NCBI GenBank assembly: GCA_000434175.1
Contig: HF999801.1
Coordinates: 35,304 to 54,452 of the forward strand
DNA from: Mycoplasma sp. CAG:611
GTDB taxonomy: Bacteria > Bacillota_I > Bacilli_A > RF39 > UBA660
Direction of reading: 5' to 3'
DNA: 19,149 bases
Both the position numbers and the translations under genes were made by a program. Below the pieces are notes generated by a model. That model had not been told where the DNA came from. It saw only the letters and a program-made list of their open reading frames with translations, and ran no database searches. This document shows, piece after piece, positions 7,217-15,325 of the stretch. The stretch's first letter is position 1. Every line of letters starts with the position of its first letter.

Positions 7217-9400
7217 GTGAAAAAAGTAATAAGTTTTTTTAAAACAGATATTAAAATAATAAATAGTTATTTTTTATTTGCAATTATTTTAATTATACTA
7301 ATAAGTGTAGGATATACAAGTTATGCATTATTTAGTTTTACAAAAACAAGTAGTAATGTAATCGAAGGAAAAGTAGGTAAAATAAATTATACAACTAACT
7401 TTGAATATACAGGAGAATGTACTACATATATAGCAAAATCAGATGGTTATTATAATTTAGAAGTATGGGGAGCACAAGGAGGAAATTATAATACAACATA
7501 TGTTGGAGGTTTAGGAGGATATTCAAAAGGAATAGTACATCTAACAAAAGGAACAACATTATATGTGTGTGTAGGAGGACAACCTCAAACAGTGACAACA
7601 ACAAAAACAGCAGTACCAGGTGGATTTAATGGTGGAGGTAACGGATTTAATAGAGATTATAATAGTACATATACTTACGGACAAGCTGGTGGTGGAGCAA
7701 CAGATATAAGAATAGGACAAAATAGTTTATATGCAAGAGTAATCGTAGCAGGTGGAGGATCAGGAAGTAATAATAGAACTTCAGGATATGCTGGAGGAGG
7801 AACAAGTGGAGTAACAGGTCAATCAGGTTATGCAGGTACTCAAACATCTGCAGGAACAGGAGGAAGTTTTGGACAAGGAGGTTCAGCATCAACTTCAGGA
7901 AACAACTATAAATATGGAGCATCAGGTGGAGGTGGAGGCTTCTACGGTGGTGGTGCTGGGACATCATACTCAGACTCAACAAACTATGATAAATACTCAG
8001 GTGGAGGAAGTGGATATGTTTATACATCATCAACAGCAAGCAGTTATCCATCAGGATGTCTTTTAAATAATACATACTACTTAACTGCAGCATCAACGAC
8101 TGAAGGAATAAATACAGGAAATGGAAAAGCAACAATAACATATATTGGAAAAGAGATACCTTTAGATACAAGTGGTGCCAATACTCCAATACTAGCATCA
8201 AATATGATACCAGTTTATTATGATGAAACAAATGAAACATGGAAAAAAGCGGATGCAAATAATAAAAATTCTAATTATCAATGGTATAGTTATGAATCAA
8301 GTGGAGATAAAAAAGGAATGTGGGCTAATGCTGTAACAGTAAAAGATACAAATAGACAAACTTATTTAAATGCAGATGTTGGAACAACAATACCAATGGA
8401 TGATATAACAACAATGTGGGTATGGATACCAAGATTTAAAGTTAATACAACAGATTTTGATTCTATTAAAGGAGCAAAGGGATGTAGTGATCCGAGTTAT
8501 CTTGATTCTTCTGATTGCGCTGTTGAATATGCGCATTGGGGCTATTTTAATATTGGAGCAATAGATGTAACATTTGTAAAGCAAAATGAAACAGCAATAG
8601 ATGCCTTTACATTCGGAGATAAAGAGTTAAGTGGATTTTGGTATGGTAAGTTTGAAATAGGACATACAACTTTAGCATCAAGTGAAACTGCTGATAATTT
8701 AGGATGCACAAATGAAACATGTAGCAATGCTAATGGAATAATAATAAAACCAAATGTAAAAAGTTTAAGATTTAATAGTGTAAGTAATTTCTTCTTTGCA
8801 TCAAGAAGTATGGAACAAAGTGGAAATAGTTTTGGGTTTGTAAATACTGAAGTAGATACACATATGAGTAAAAATAATGAATGGGGAGCAGTAGCATACC
8901 TAACCCAAAGTATATATGGAAGATGTATGAGTAGTACAACATGTATTGATATAGGGATAAACAATAATAGTTCATATAAAACAGGGTATGGAGCACCAGC
9001 AGGAAGTTTTAAAACAGATACAAATGGAGTATATAATACAACATTAGGAAAAGATGCATCAACAACAGGAACAATATATGGCATATATGATATGAGTGGT
9101 GGTGCAACAGAATATGTCATGGGAGTGTATAGCAATACAATAAGTAATTCAGGATTTAGTAGTTTACCAGATACTAAATATTATAATAATTATACAGGAA
9201 CATCATATACAGGACATGCATTAACCGAAACACAAGAATGGTATAGTGATTACGCTAGCTTCGTTAATTCGAGTAGCCCTTGGTTCATGCGTAGTGGTAA
9301 CTATGGCAAAGATGCGGATGCAGGCGTGTTTTACTTCTACCCCGTCGGTGGTAACCGTTTCGACGACGCCTCTTCCCGCCTTGTAATTTCCAATAAATAA
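7217..9400 (+). CDS. Membrane-anchored glycine-rich surface protein with C-terminal FGE/C-type-lectin-like domain; putative DGR target
   Basis: 727 residues starting at GTG, with AAGG (7203-7206) upstream. Residues 1-15 are a short basic cytoplasmic end and about 17-38 a hydrophobic anchor. Residues 86-310 form a glycine-rich domain (GGGG runs, GGGATDIRIG, GGGGGFYGGGAG) resembling the glycine-rich region of ALK-type receptors. Residues 330-727 resemble the formylglycine-generating-enzyme/sulfatase-modifying-factor fold, with MWVWIPRF near 400, DAFTFGDKELSGFWYGKFE, and YGIYDMSGGATEYVMG close to the end. No formylglycine-enzyme activity is implied. The last 49 residues form a GC-rich segment, SSPWFMRSGNYG to SSRLVISNK, of the kind varied in DGR target proteins. 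The likely role is adhesion or ligand binding at the cell surface. It stands alone, between two terminators, behind a poly-G promoter. I recognise the architecture but not a named gene. Confidence 0.85.
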   Translation: MKKVISFFKTDIKIINSYFLFAIILIILISVGYTSYALFSFTKTSSNVIEGKVGKINYTTNFEYTGECTTYIAKSDGYYNLEVWGAQGGNYNTTYVGGLGGYSKGIVHLTKGTTLYVCVGGQPQTVTTTKTAVPGGFNGGGNGFNRDYNSTYTYGQAGGGATDIRIGQNSLYARVIVAGGGSGSNNRTSGYAGGGTSGVTGQSGYAGTQTSAGTGGSFGQGGSASTSGNNYKYGASGGGGGFYGGGAGTSYSDSTNYDKYSGGGSGYVYTSSTASSYPSGCLLNNTYYLTAASTTEGINTGNGKATITYIGKEIPLDTSGANTPILASNMIPVYYDETNETWKKADANNKNSNYQWYSYESSGDKKGMWANAVTVKDTNRQTYLNADVGTTIPMDDITTMWVWIPRFKVNTTDFDSIKGAKGCSDPSYLDSSDCAVEYAHWGYFNIGAIDVTFVKQNETAIDAFTFGDKELSGFWYGKFEIGHTTLASSETADNLGCTNETCSNANGIIIKPNVKSLRFNSVSNFFFASRSMEQSGNSFGFVNTEVDTHMSKNNEWGAVAYLTQSIYGRCMSSTTCIDIGINNNSSYKTGYGAPAGSFKTDTNGVYNTTLGKDASTTGTIYGIYDMSGGATEYVMGVYSNTISNSGFSSLPDTKYYNNYTGTSYTGHALTETQEWYSDYASFVNSSSPWFMRSGNYGKDADAGVFYFYPVGGNRFDDASSRLVISNK
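9251..9397 (+). other. Putative DGR variable region (VR) at the 3' end of the surface-protein gene
   Basis: These 49 codons contain 72 G/C of 147 bases (49%). The preceding 49 codons (9104-9250) contain 45 of 147 (31%). Codons ending in C number 21 of 49 here and 3 of 49 upstream. They cluster as TAC TTC TAC CCC GTC and TTC GAC GAC GCC, the pattern expected when AAC codons of a template repeat are mutated at their adenines while the third C stays fixed. The encoded segment corresponds to the solvent-exposed tip of the C-lectin fold known from DGR variable proteins. The template repeat and reverse transcriptase are not in the window. Recombination with silent cassettes is an alternative. Confidence 0.65.
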
Positions 9401-9424
9401 CCCTACATGGGTATTTATTGGAAA
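9387..9424. repeat. 16-bp inverted repeat across the stop codon (candidate DGR homing hairpin)
   Basis: Positions 9387-9403 pair with 9409-9424 as 16 base pairs with one bulged A and a five-base loop TACAT. The TAA stop (9398-9400) is in the left arm. There is no T-tract after it on the + strand (AGAACTAAAAAAACC follows), and a good terminator lies 60 bp further on, so it is not a normal terminator. Hairpins or cruciforms just downstream of the variable region are needed for efficient homing in the Bordetella phage DGR. An mRNA 3'-end stability role is also possible. Confidence 0.7.
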
Positions 9425-9480
9425 AGAACTAAAAAAACCAAAAATGAAAGAAGTAGGAATTAAGTAATTTTATGAATAAT

Positions 9481-9520
9481 AAAAAAGTTTAAGATAGGTA
9501 AGTATTCTTAAACTTTTTTT
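9481..9520. terminator. Bidirectional terminator between surface-protein gene and dCMP deaminase gene
   Basis: AAAAAAGTTTAAGA (9481-9494) pairs perfectly over 14 bp with 9506-9519 around an 11-nt loop. There is a T-run on the + strand (9514-9520) and, by symmetry, on the - strand. It lies between convergent genes and touches the stop codon of the deaminase gene. The stretch 9425-9480 before it holds no gene that I can support. Confidence 0.88.
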
Positions 9521-10022
9521 AGTATCCAAATTTTTCATCTAAACTTTCATCGTTATCAATATAGGTTTTTGTGTTGATTACTTCGTAATTATTTTTATCT
9601 TTTCTTATTATTACTTCTTTTATCCCGGCATTTAAAATAAATCTTTTACATAAGATACAAGGATTAGCATTTTTTACATATGAATCATCTATAGCTTCTT
9701 TTCCTACAAGGTAAAGGGTAGAATCTATTAAGTCTCTTCTTGCGGCACTTATGATGGCATTTTGTTCAGCATGAACACTTCTACACATCTCATATCTTTC
9801 TCCTCTTGGTATTTGCATTTTTTCTCTAGCGCAATATCCAAGTTCATTACAGTTTTTTCTACCTCTTGGAGCTCCAGCATAACCTGTTGAAATAATTTCA
9901 TCATTTTTAACAATAACGGCACCAAATTTTCTTCTTAAACAAGTACATCTTTCTAATACAGTTTCTGCAATATCAAGATAATAATTAACTTTATCTATCC
10001 TGGGTTTATTTTTTGTTATCAT
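9519..10022 (-). CDS. comEB: dCMP deaminase (ComEB family)
   Basis: Converts dCMP to dUMP, feeding dTMP synthesis. The 167-residue protein has the zinc catalytic motifs HAE (84-86, in SVHAEQNAI) and PCILC (121-125), and a cysteine-rich insertion (C26, C28, C58, C64, C80) like the second zinc site of dCMP deaminases. The frame stays open to an ATG at 10169. I chose the ATG at 10022 because it has the SD AAGGAGA 6-7 nt upstream and a promoter just beyond. The extra 49 residues of the longer form are low-complexity, would overlap uvrA, and are not part of the family. In Bacillus comEB lies in the late competence operon. Here it stands alone, so a competence role is not indicated. Confidence 0.93.
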   Translation of the reverse strand: MITKNKPRIDKVNYYLDIAETVLERCTCLRRKFGAVIVKNDEIISTGYAGAPRGRKNCNELGYCAREKMQIPRGERYEMCRSVHAEQNAIISAARRDLIDSTLYLVGKEAIDDSYVKNANPCILCKRFILNAGIKEVIIRKDKNNYEVINTKTYIDNDESLDEKFGY

Positions 10023-10041
10023 ATAATATCTCCTTTTCTTT

Positions 10042-10070
10042 ATTATAATAGAAAAAAATATTTTTTTCCA
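10042..10070 (-). promoter_or_regulatory. Promoter of the dCMP deaminase gene
   Basis: On the - strand TGGAAA (10070-10065, 4 of 6) is separated by 17 bp from a perfect TATAAT (10047-10042). The start site would be near 10035, about 13 nt before the start codon, so the leader is very short. Confidence 0.6.
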
Positions 10071-10103
10071 TAAATTGTTATATATAATTTTAAAAAAATG
10101 GTG

Positions 10104-10109
10104 TATAAT
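10104..10109 (+). promoter_or_regulatory. Probable -10 box for the uvrA operon
   Basis: A perfect TATAAT lies 22 bp before the uvrA start codon, in the gap between two divergent genes. The sequence at 17 bp upstream (TATATA 10081-10086) is a poor -35. I saw no obvious LexA/DinR palindrome (CGAAC-N4-GTTCG) in 10023-10131. Confidence 0.45.
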
Positions 10110-10131
10110 ATGTCTAAAAGAGGTGTAGTGT

Positions 10132-12939
10132 ATGGATAAGATAGTAATTAAGGGGGCTCGTGAAAACAATTTAAAAAATATAAATATTGAACTTCCTAAG
10201 AATAAATTTATTGTAATGACTGGCGTAAGTGGAAGTGGTAAAAGTAGTTTAGCTTTTGATACATTATGTGCTGAAGGGGAAAGAAGATATTTAGAAAGTT
10301 TAAATTCATATGCAAGACAATTTCTTGGTAATAGTCAAAAACCAGATGTTGACAGTATCGAAGGGTTATCTCCTACGATATCAATAGATCAAAAAACAAC
10401 TAATAATAACCCACGAAGTACTGTAGGAACAGTAACTGAAATATATGATTATTTAAGACTTCTTTTTTCTAAAATAGGAGTGCCTATATGTCCTAATCAT
10501 AATATACCTATAAAAAATCAAAGTATTGAAGAGATGACAAATAAATTACTTCTTCTTGATGAAAATAGTAAAATAGTAGTTTTATCTCCTGTTGTGGAAG
10601 GTAAGAAAGGTAGTTTTATAGATACATTAGATAAATTTAGAAAAGAAGGATATGTAAGAGTTTATATAGATGATGTTATGTATGATTTAAGTGAGGATAT
10701 TTCTTTGGATAAAAATAAAAAACATAATATATTTGTTGTTATAGATAGACTTGTTATAAAATCTGATATTAGAAGTCGTTTATATGAAAGTTTAGAGCAA
10801 GCTTGTAAATTAAGTGATGGTAAAGTAGTAATTGATGTTTTAGGTAAAGAAAAGTTAGTATTTAGTGAAAAGTTTGCTTGTCCTTATTGTAATTTTTCAT
10901 TAGATGAATTAGAACCTCGTATTTTTAGTTTTAATGCTCCTTATGGGGCATGTCCTGATTGTAAGGGACTTGGTTTTAAAAAAATAATAGATCCTGATTT
11001 GATTATGCCTGATAAAACAAAAAGTATTTATGATGGTGGAATTGTTACAATGGGTGATGATAGTGATGGTATTTATTTTAAAAGATTAGAAAGTGCTTGT
11101 AAGCATTTTGGTATAGATTTATCTAAACCTATAAATAAGTTATCTAAAAAAGAATTAGATATTATTTTATATGGAAGTGATGAACTAATTAGATTTAATT
11201 ATTCTGCTAAAAGCGGAACTATATATAATAATACAGGATTATTCGAAGGTATTATTAATAATTTAGAAAGAAGATATATTGAAACTAATAGTGATTGGAT
11301 AAGAGAATGGATTGATAAATATATGATAGAGCTTCCTTGTCCAACATGTCATGGTGCAAGATTAAAAGAAGAAGTTTTATCTGTTAAGATAAATGGTAAA
11401 AATATAGATGAATTAACAAGACTTAATATTACTGAAATATATAATTTTTTATCAGATTTAAAGTTAAATGAAGAACAAGAACAAATTTCTAAACTTTTAA
11501 TCAAAGAAATAAAAGATAGATTATCATTTTTAATAAATGTTGGACTTGATTATTTAACTCTTAATAGAGAAGCTTCAACATTATCCGGAGGAGAATCTCA
11601 AAGAATAAGGCTTGCTACCCAAATAGGAACAAGATTAACAGGAGTTTTATATGTTTTAGATGAACCTAGTATTGGACTGCATCAAAAAGATAATGATAAA
11701 CTTATTGATGCAATGTTAAGTATGAGAGATTTAGGAAATACTTTAGTAGTGGTCGAACATGATTTAGATACGATGAGAAGAAGTGATTTTCTTGTTGATA
11801 TTGGCCCTCTTGCAGGAGAACAAGGTGGTGAAGTTGTCGCATGCGGGACACCAGAAGAAGTAGCAAGTTGTGATAATAGTATTACTGGTAACTATTTAAG
11901 TGGCAAAAAGTGTATAAAACTTCCTAAAACAAGAAGGAAAGGAAATGGTAAGTATCTTGAAATACAAGGTGCTTGTGAGAATAACTTAAAAAATATTAAT
12001 GTAAAATTTCCTCTTGGAACATTTACTTGTGTAACCGGAGTATCAGGAAGTGGTAAAAGCACACTTGTTAATGAAATTTTATATAAAAAATTAACAAGTG
12101 AAATATATGGTTCAAAAGTTAAACCTGGTAGATTTAAAAAAATTAAAGGTCTTGAATACGTTGATAAAGTAGTTCATATTTCTCAAGATCCAATTGGAAG
12201 GACTCCAAGAAGTAATCCTGCGACATACACTGGTGTATTTGATGATATTAGAGAATTATTCGCAACTACTAAAGAAGCAAAAATGCTTGGTTATGATAAA
12301 GGAAGATTTAGTTTTAATGTAAAAGGTGGTAGATGTGAGGCTTGTCGTGGTGATGGTGTTAAAAAAATAGAAATGCATTTTTTACCTGATGTTTATGTTC
12401 CATGTGAAATATGTCATGGGAAAAAATATAATAGTGAAAGTTTAAGTATAAAATTTAAAGATAAAAATATTAGTGAAGTATTAGATATGCGTGTTAATGA
12501 GGCTTTAGAATTTTTTAAAAGTTTTCCTAAAATTGAACATAAATTAAAAACATTACAAGAGGTAGGACTTGGTTATATAAAACTTGGTCAAAGTGCTACA
12601 ACATTATCTGGGGGAGAAGCAAGTCGTGTAAAATTAGCTAAAGAACTACAAAAAAAACCAACAGGTAAAAGTGTTTTCATAATGGATGAACCAACAACAG
12701 GTCTTCATAATTATGATATTGAAAACTTACTTGCAATTATTAAAAAAATAGTAGATAATAAAGATACAGTAATCGTAATTGAACATAACCTTGATATGAT
12801 AAAAGTTGCTGATTATATTATTGATTTAGGTCCTGAAGGTGGGGATAAAGGTGGAACAGTTATTTTTGCAGGAACACCAGAAGAAATAACTAAAGTTAAT
12901 GAAAGTTATACAGGACAATATTTAAAAAAATATTTGTGA
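10132..12939 (+). CDS. uvrA: Excinuclease ABC subunit A
   Basis: DNA damage-recognition ATPase of nucleotide excision repair, acting with UvrB and UvrC. The 935 residues are the usual length. ABC module I has Walker A GVSGSGKS (31-38), zinc-binding CPYC (250-253) with CPDC (274-277), CPTC (403-406), and signature LSGGESQ (484-490). Module II has Walker A GVSGSGKS (636-643), zinc-binding CEAC (735-738) with CEIC (758-761), and signature LSGGEAS (825-831). All key motifs are intact. The SD AAAGAGGTG (10117-10125) precedes the ATG by 6 nt. uvrB, often adjacent, is not in the window. uvrA instead heads an operon with a phosphatase gene, lgt and trxB. It ends in TGA. Confidence 0.98.
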   Translation: MDKIVIKGARENNLKNINIELPKNKFIVMTGVSGSGKSSLAFDTLCAEGERRYLESLNSYARQFLGNSQKPDVDSIEGLSPTISIDQKTTNNNPRSTVGTVTEIYDYLRLLFSKIGVPICPNHNIPIKNQSIEEMTNKLLLLDENSKIVVLSPVVEGKKGSFIDTLDKFRKEGYVRVYIDDVMYDLSEDISLDKNKKHNIFVVIDRLVIKSDIRSRLYESLEQACKLSDGKVVIDVLGKEKLVFSEKFACPYCNFSLDELEPRIFSFNAPYGACPDCKGLGFKKIIDPDLIMPDKTKSIYDGGIVTMGDDSDGIYFKRLESACKHFGIDLSKPINKLSKKELDIILYGSDELIRFNYSAKSGTIYNNTGLFEGIINNLERRYIETNSDWIREWIDKYMIELPCPTCHGARLKEEVLSVKINGKNIDELTRLNITEIYNFLSDLKLNEEQEQISKLLIKEIKDRLSFLINVGLDYLTLNREASTLSGGESQRIRLATQIGTRLTGVLYVLDEPSIGLHQKDNDKLIDAMLSMRDLGNTLVVVEHDLDTMRRSDFLVDIGPLAGEQGGEVVACGTPEEVASCDNSITGNYLSGKKCIKLPKTRRKGNGKYLEIQGACENNLKNINVKFPLGTFTCVTGVSGSGKSTLVNEILYKKLTSEIYGSKVKPGRFKKIKGLEYVDKVVHISQDPIGRTPRSNPATYTGVFDDIRELFATTKEAKMLGYDKGRFSFNVKGGRCEACRGDGVKKIEMHFLPDVYVPCEICHGKKYNSESLSIKFKDKNISEVLDMRVNEALEFFKSFPKIEHKLKTLQEVGLGYIKLGQSATTLSGGEASRVKLAKELQKKPTGKSVFIMDEPTTGLHNYDIENLLAIIKKIVDNKDTVIVIEHNLDMIKVADYIIDLGPEGGDKGGTVIFAGTPEEITKVNESYTGQYLKKYL

Positions 12940-12949
12940 GGAGTAGTTT

Positions 12950-13579
12950 ATGATAAAAAAACTTATATTTGATTTAGATAATACACTTATTATATGGAAA
13001 GATGAATATTCTTTAGAATTAAAATATTTACTTGAAGAATACAAAGTAGATACCGATTATAAAAAAGTAGATAAAATAATAGATGACTTAGAATATAAGC
13101 ATGATACAATTTCTAAAGAAATATTATTAAATGATATTAATAATAATTTAAATCTAAATTTAGATATAAGTTTTATTGAAGAATTAGAAAAAAGACAAAG
13201 TAAATTATCTTTTATTGATGATGATTTAATAGATGTTTTAGATTATTTAAGTAAAAAATATGAACTTGTTATATTAAGTAATTATTTTACAAATATTCAA
13301 AAAAATAGACTTAAAAATGCTAAAATAGATAAATATTTTACTAAGGTTTTCGGTGGAGATGAAATAAAATTAAAACCAAGACCAGAAGCTTTTTTAAAAG
13401 CAATATATCCTAATAAAAAAGAGGAATGTCTTATGATTGGGGATAGTTTAAAAATGGATATTGAAGGTGCACTTAATGTTGGATTAAAGGTAATTGCGGT
13501 TGATTATTTTAATAAACTTCCAAAAAGTGATAAATATATATTAATAGATGATATCAAAAAATTAAAAGAAATATTATAA
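12950..13579 (+). CDS. HAD-superfamily phosphatase (subfamily IA, nucleotidase/PpaX-like)
   Basis: The 209-residue cytoplasmic hydrolase has all four HAD motifs: the nucleophile and acid Asp8/Asp10 in DLDNT (8-12), Ser110 in ILSNYF, Lys142 in LKPRPEAF, and GDSLKMDIEG (164-173). A helical cap (about 15-95) lies between motifs I and II. The substrate cannot be read from sequence. YjjG-like pyrimidine nucleotidases and the pyrophosphatase PpaX are the closest ideas. PpaX is a neighbour of lgt in Bacillus, as this gene is here. The SD GAGGAG (12938-12943) lies just after the uvrA stop, and the intergenic gap is 10 nt. Confidence 0.82.
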   Translation: MIKKLIFDLDNTLIIWKDEYSLELKYLLEEYKVDTDYKKVDKIIDDLEYKHDTISKEILLNDINNNLNLNLDISFIEELEKRQSKLSFIDDDLIDVLDYLSKKYELVILSNYFTNIQKNRLKNAKIDKYFTKVFGGDEIKLKPRPEAFLKAIYPNKKEECLMIGDSLKMDIEGALNVGLKVIAVDYFNKLPKSDKYILIDDIKKLKEIL

Positions 13580-13591
13580 AGGAGGAGTTTT

Positions 13592-14392
13592 ATGAATCCC
13601 GTTATGGTTGATTTAGGTATTATAAAAATATATTATTATTCAGTAATGATTTTAATTGGTATGTTAACAGGAGCATTTCTTATTTATAAAACACTTCTTA
13701 AAAAGGGTTTTAGCGAAGAATTTATAACAGATTTAATTTTCTATACCATTATTTTTGGTATTCTTGGAGCAAGGATATATTATGTTTTATTTAATCTTCC
13801 ATATTATAGTAAGAATATTCTTGAAATATTTGAAATTTGGAATGGTGGACTTGCCATACATGGTGGTATAATCGGAGGAGTTTTATGGATAGTTTATTAT
13901 TGTAAAAAGAAAAACGTTAATATTTTAAAAATAACAGATGTTTTATGTATTTCTTTAATTCTCGCTCAAGCAATTGGAAGATGGGGTAATTTTTTTAATA
14001 AAGAAGCACATGGTGCGATTACTTCTTTAGAACATTTACAAAGCTTACATATTCCTAAATTTATAATAAATGGTATGTATATTAATGGTAATTACTATCT
14101 TCCAACATTTTACTTTGAGTTTTTATTAGATATAGGTTTATTTATAATTCTTATTTTAGTAAGAAAATATGTAAAAAATCCTAAAAATGGACTATTAACA
14201 GGATTATATTTTAGTATTTATTCTATAGGAAGATTCTTTATCGAGGGTCTTAGAACTGATAGTTTAATGCTTGGAAACTTAAGAATTGCTAAGCTTATAT
14301 CAATTATATTATTTTTAATAGGATTATTTCTTATCTTTTATAAACAAAAAGATACAAGAACAAATAGATTAAAGAAAGCATTAGATAATTAG
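13592..14392 (+). CDS. lgt: Prolipoprotein diacylglyceryl transferase
   Basis: Integral membrane enzyme that transfers diacylglycerol from phosphatidylglycerol to the lipobox cysteine of prolipoproteins, the first step in lipoprotein maturation. The 266-residue protein has about seven membrane helices, the conserved HGG (90-92) in GGLAIHGGIIGG, the Lgt signature GRWGNFFNKEAHG (129-141), and the C-terminal EGLRTDS that carries an essential Arg. The SD AAAGGAGGAG (13579-13588) is strong. It is in the same operon as uvrA, 12 nt after the phosphatase gene and 9 nt before trxB. It implies that the cell makes lipoproteins. Confidence 0.96.
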   Translation: MNPVMVDLGIIKIYYYSVMILIGMLTGAFLIYKTLLKKGFSEEFITDLIFYTIIFGILGARIYYVLFNLPYYSKNILEIFEIWNGGLAIHGGIIGGVLWIVYYCKKKNVNILKITDVLCISLILAQAIGRWGNFFNKEAHGAITSLEHLQSLHIPKFIINGMYINGNYYLPTFYFEFLLDIGLFIILILVRKYVKNPKNGLLTGLYFSIYSIGRFFIEGLRTDSLMLGNLRIAKLISIILFLIGLFLIFYKQKDTRTNRLKKALDN

Positions 14393-14401
14393 GAGGAGTT
14401 T

Positions 14402-15313
14402 ATGAAATTAGATTATGATGTAATTGTGGTTGGAAGTGGACCTGCTGGAATAACAAGTGCAATTTATTTAAAAAGAGCTAACATTAATGTTTGCATTATG
14501 GAAAAAAGTGCACCTGGTGGACAACTTAATAAATCATCTACAATTGAAAATTATCCTGGATTTAATAAAATATCAGGTCCTGAACTTGCTTATAGTTTTT
14601 ACGAACAAATATTAAATTTGAATATACCTTTTATTAATGAAGAAGTTATAGAAATAGAAGATAAGACTTCTTATAAAATTATAAAAACAAATAAAAAAAC
14701 TTATACTTGTAAAGGTATTATTTTAGCGCTTGGAAGAAAACCAAGATCATTTGATAATGAAAGTGTTTCTTCTTTAGAGGGAAAAGGTGTAAGTTATTGT
14801 TCTTTATGTGATGGACCTCTTTTTAAGAATCAAGATGTTTCAATAATTGGGGGAGGAAACAGTGCTTTAGAAGAATCTTTATATCTTTCAGACATATGTA
14901 AAAGTGTAACTATTATTAACAGAAGAGATGTTCTTCGTGGAGATAAGATGTTGGTTGATAAGGTTTTAAAAAAGGATAATATAAATATTTTATATAATAG
15001 TGAAGTTGTTGAATTTAATAAAAAAGATGATTTTTTAGAATCTTTAACTATTAAAACTAATGATAAACTTAATAAATTAGAAGTAAAAGCATGCTTTATT
15101 TTTATTGGATATGTTCCTGCGACTGATTTTTTAAATAATCTTGACATTCTTGATGAAAAAGGGTATATTAAAACAGATAAAAATTTAAAAACAGATATAC
15201 CTTTTATATATGCCTGTGGTGATACAATTAATAAAGAAGTGTATCAAATAGTTACAGCAACAGGAGAAGGTGCTGTTAGTGCAATTAGTTTTATTAATGA
15301 TTATAATTCTTAG
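14402..15313 (+). CDS. trxB: Thioredoxin reductase (NADPH)
   Basis: FAD enzyme passing electrons from NADPH to thioredoxin in the cytoplasm. The 303 residues fit the family. It has the FAD motif GSGPAG (11-16), PGGQL (38-42), the redox-active CxxC as CSLC (133-136) followed by DG, a second dinucleotide site GGGNSALEE (150-158), a basic RR pair for the NADPH phosphate (NRRDVLRG), and the C-terminal FAD motif YACGD. CSLC differs from the common CATC but keeps both cysteines. The lgt-trxB neighbourhood is seen in many Firmicutes. A GGAGGAG-type SD overlaps the end of lgt. Confidence 0.95.
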   Translation: MKLDYDVIVVGSGPAGITSAIYLKRANINVCIMEKSAPGGQLNKSSTIENYPGFNKISGPELAYSFYEQILNLNIPFINEEVIEIEDKTSYKIIKTNKKTYTCKGIILALGRKPRSFDNESVSSLEGKGVSYCSLCDGPLFKNQDVSIIGGGNSALEESLYLSDICKSVTIINRRDVLRGDKMLVDKVLKKDNINILYNSEVVEFNKKDDFLESLTIKTNDKLNKLEVKACFIFIGYVPATDFLNNLDILDEKGYIKTDKNLKTDIPFIYACGDTINKEVYQIVTATGEGAVSAISFINDYNS

Positions 15314-15325
15314 GAAGTGAAAAAA

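Noticed and set aside
7647..8258. 203-codon open frame on the - strand inside the glycine-rich region
   Set aside because: Repeated GGA/GGT codons read backwards give few stops. The product is a Leu/His-rich repeat with no SD, and the + strand gene has a clear domain structure.
8542..9135. 197-codon open frame on the - strand opposite the FGE-like domain
   Set aside because: No SD or recognisable domain. It is the complement of a well-supported gene, and its openness follows from base composition.
9387..9424. Hairpin at the surface-protein stop codon as an ordinary terminator
   Set aside because: No T-tract on the + strand after the stem, and a perfect 14-bp terminator with T7 lies about 60 bp downstream.
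10023..10169. Longer start of the dCMP deaminase gene at 10169
   Set aside because: It adds 49 low-complexity residues foreign to the family, runs through its own promoter and overlaps uvrA. The ATG at 10022 has the proper SD.
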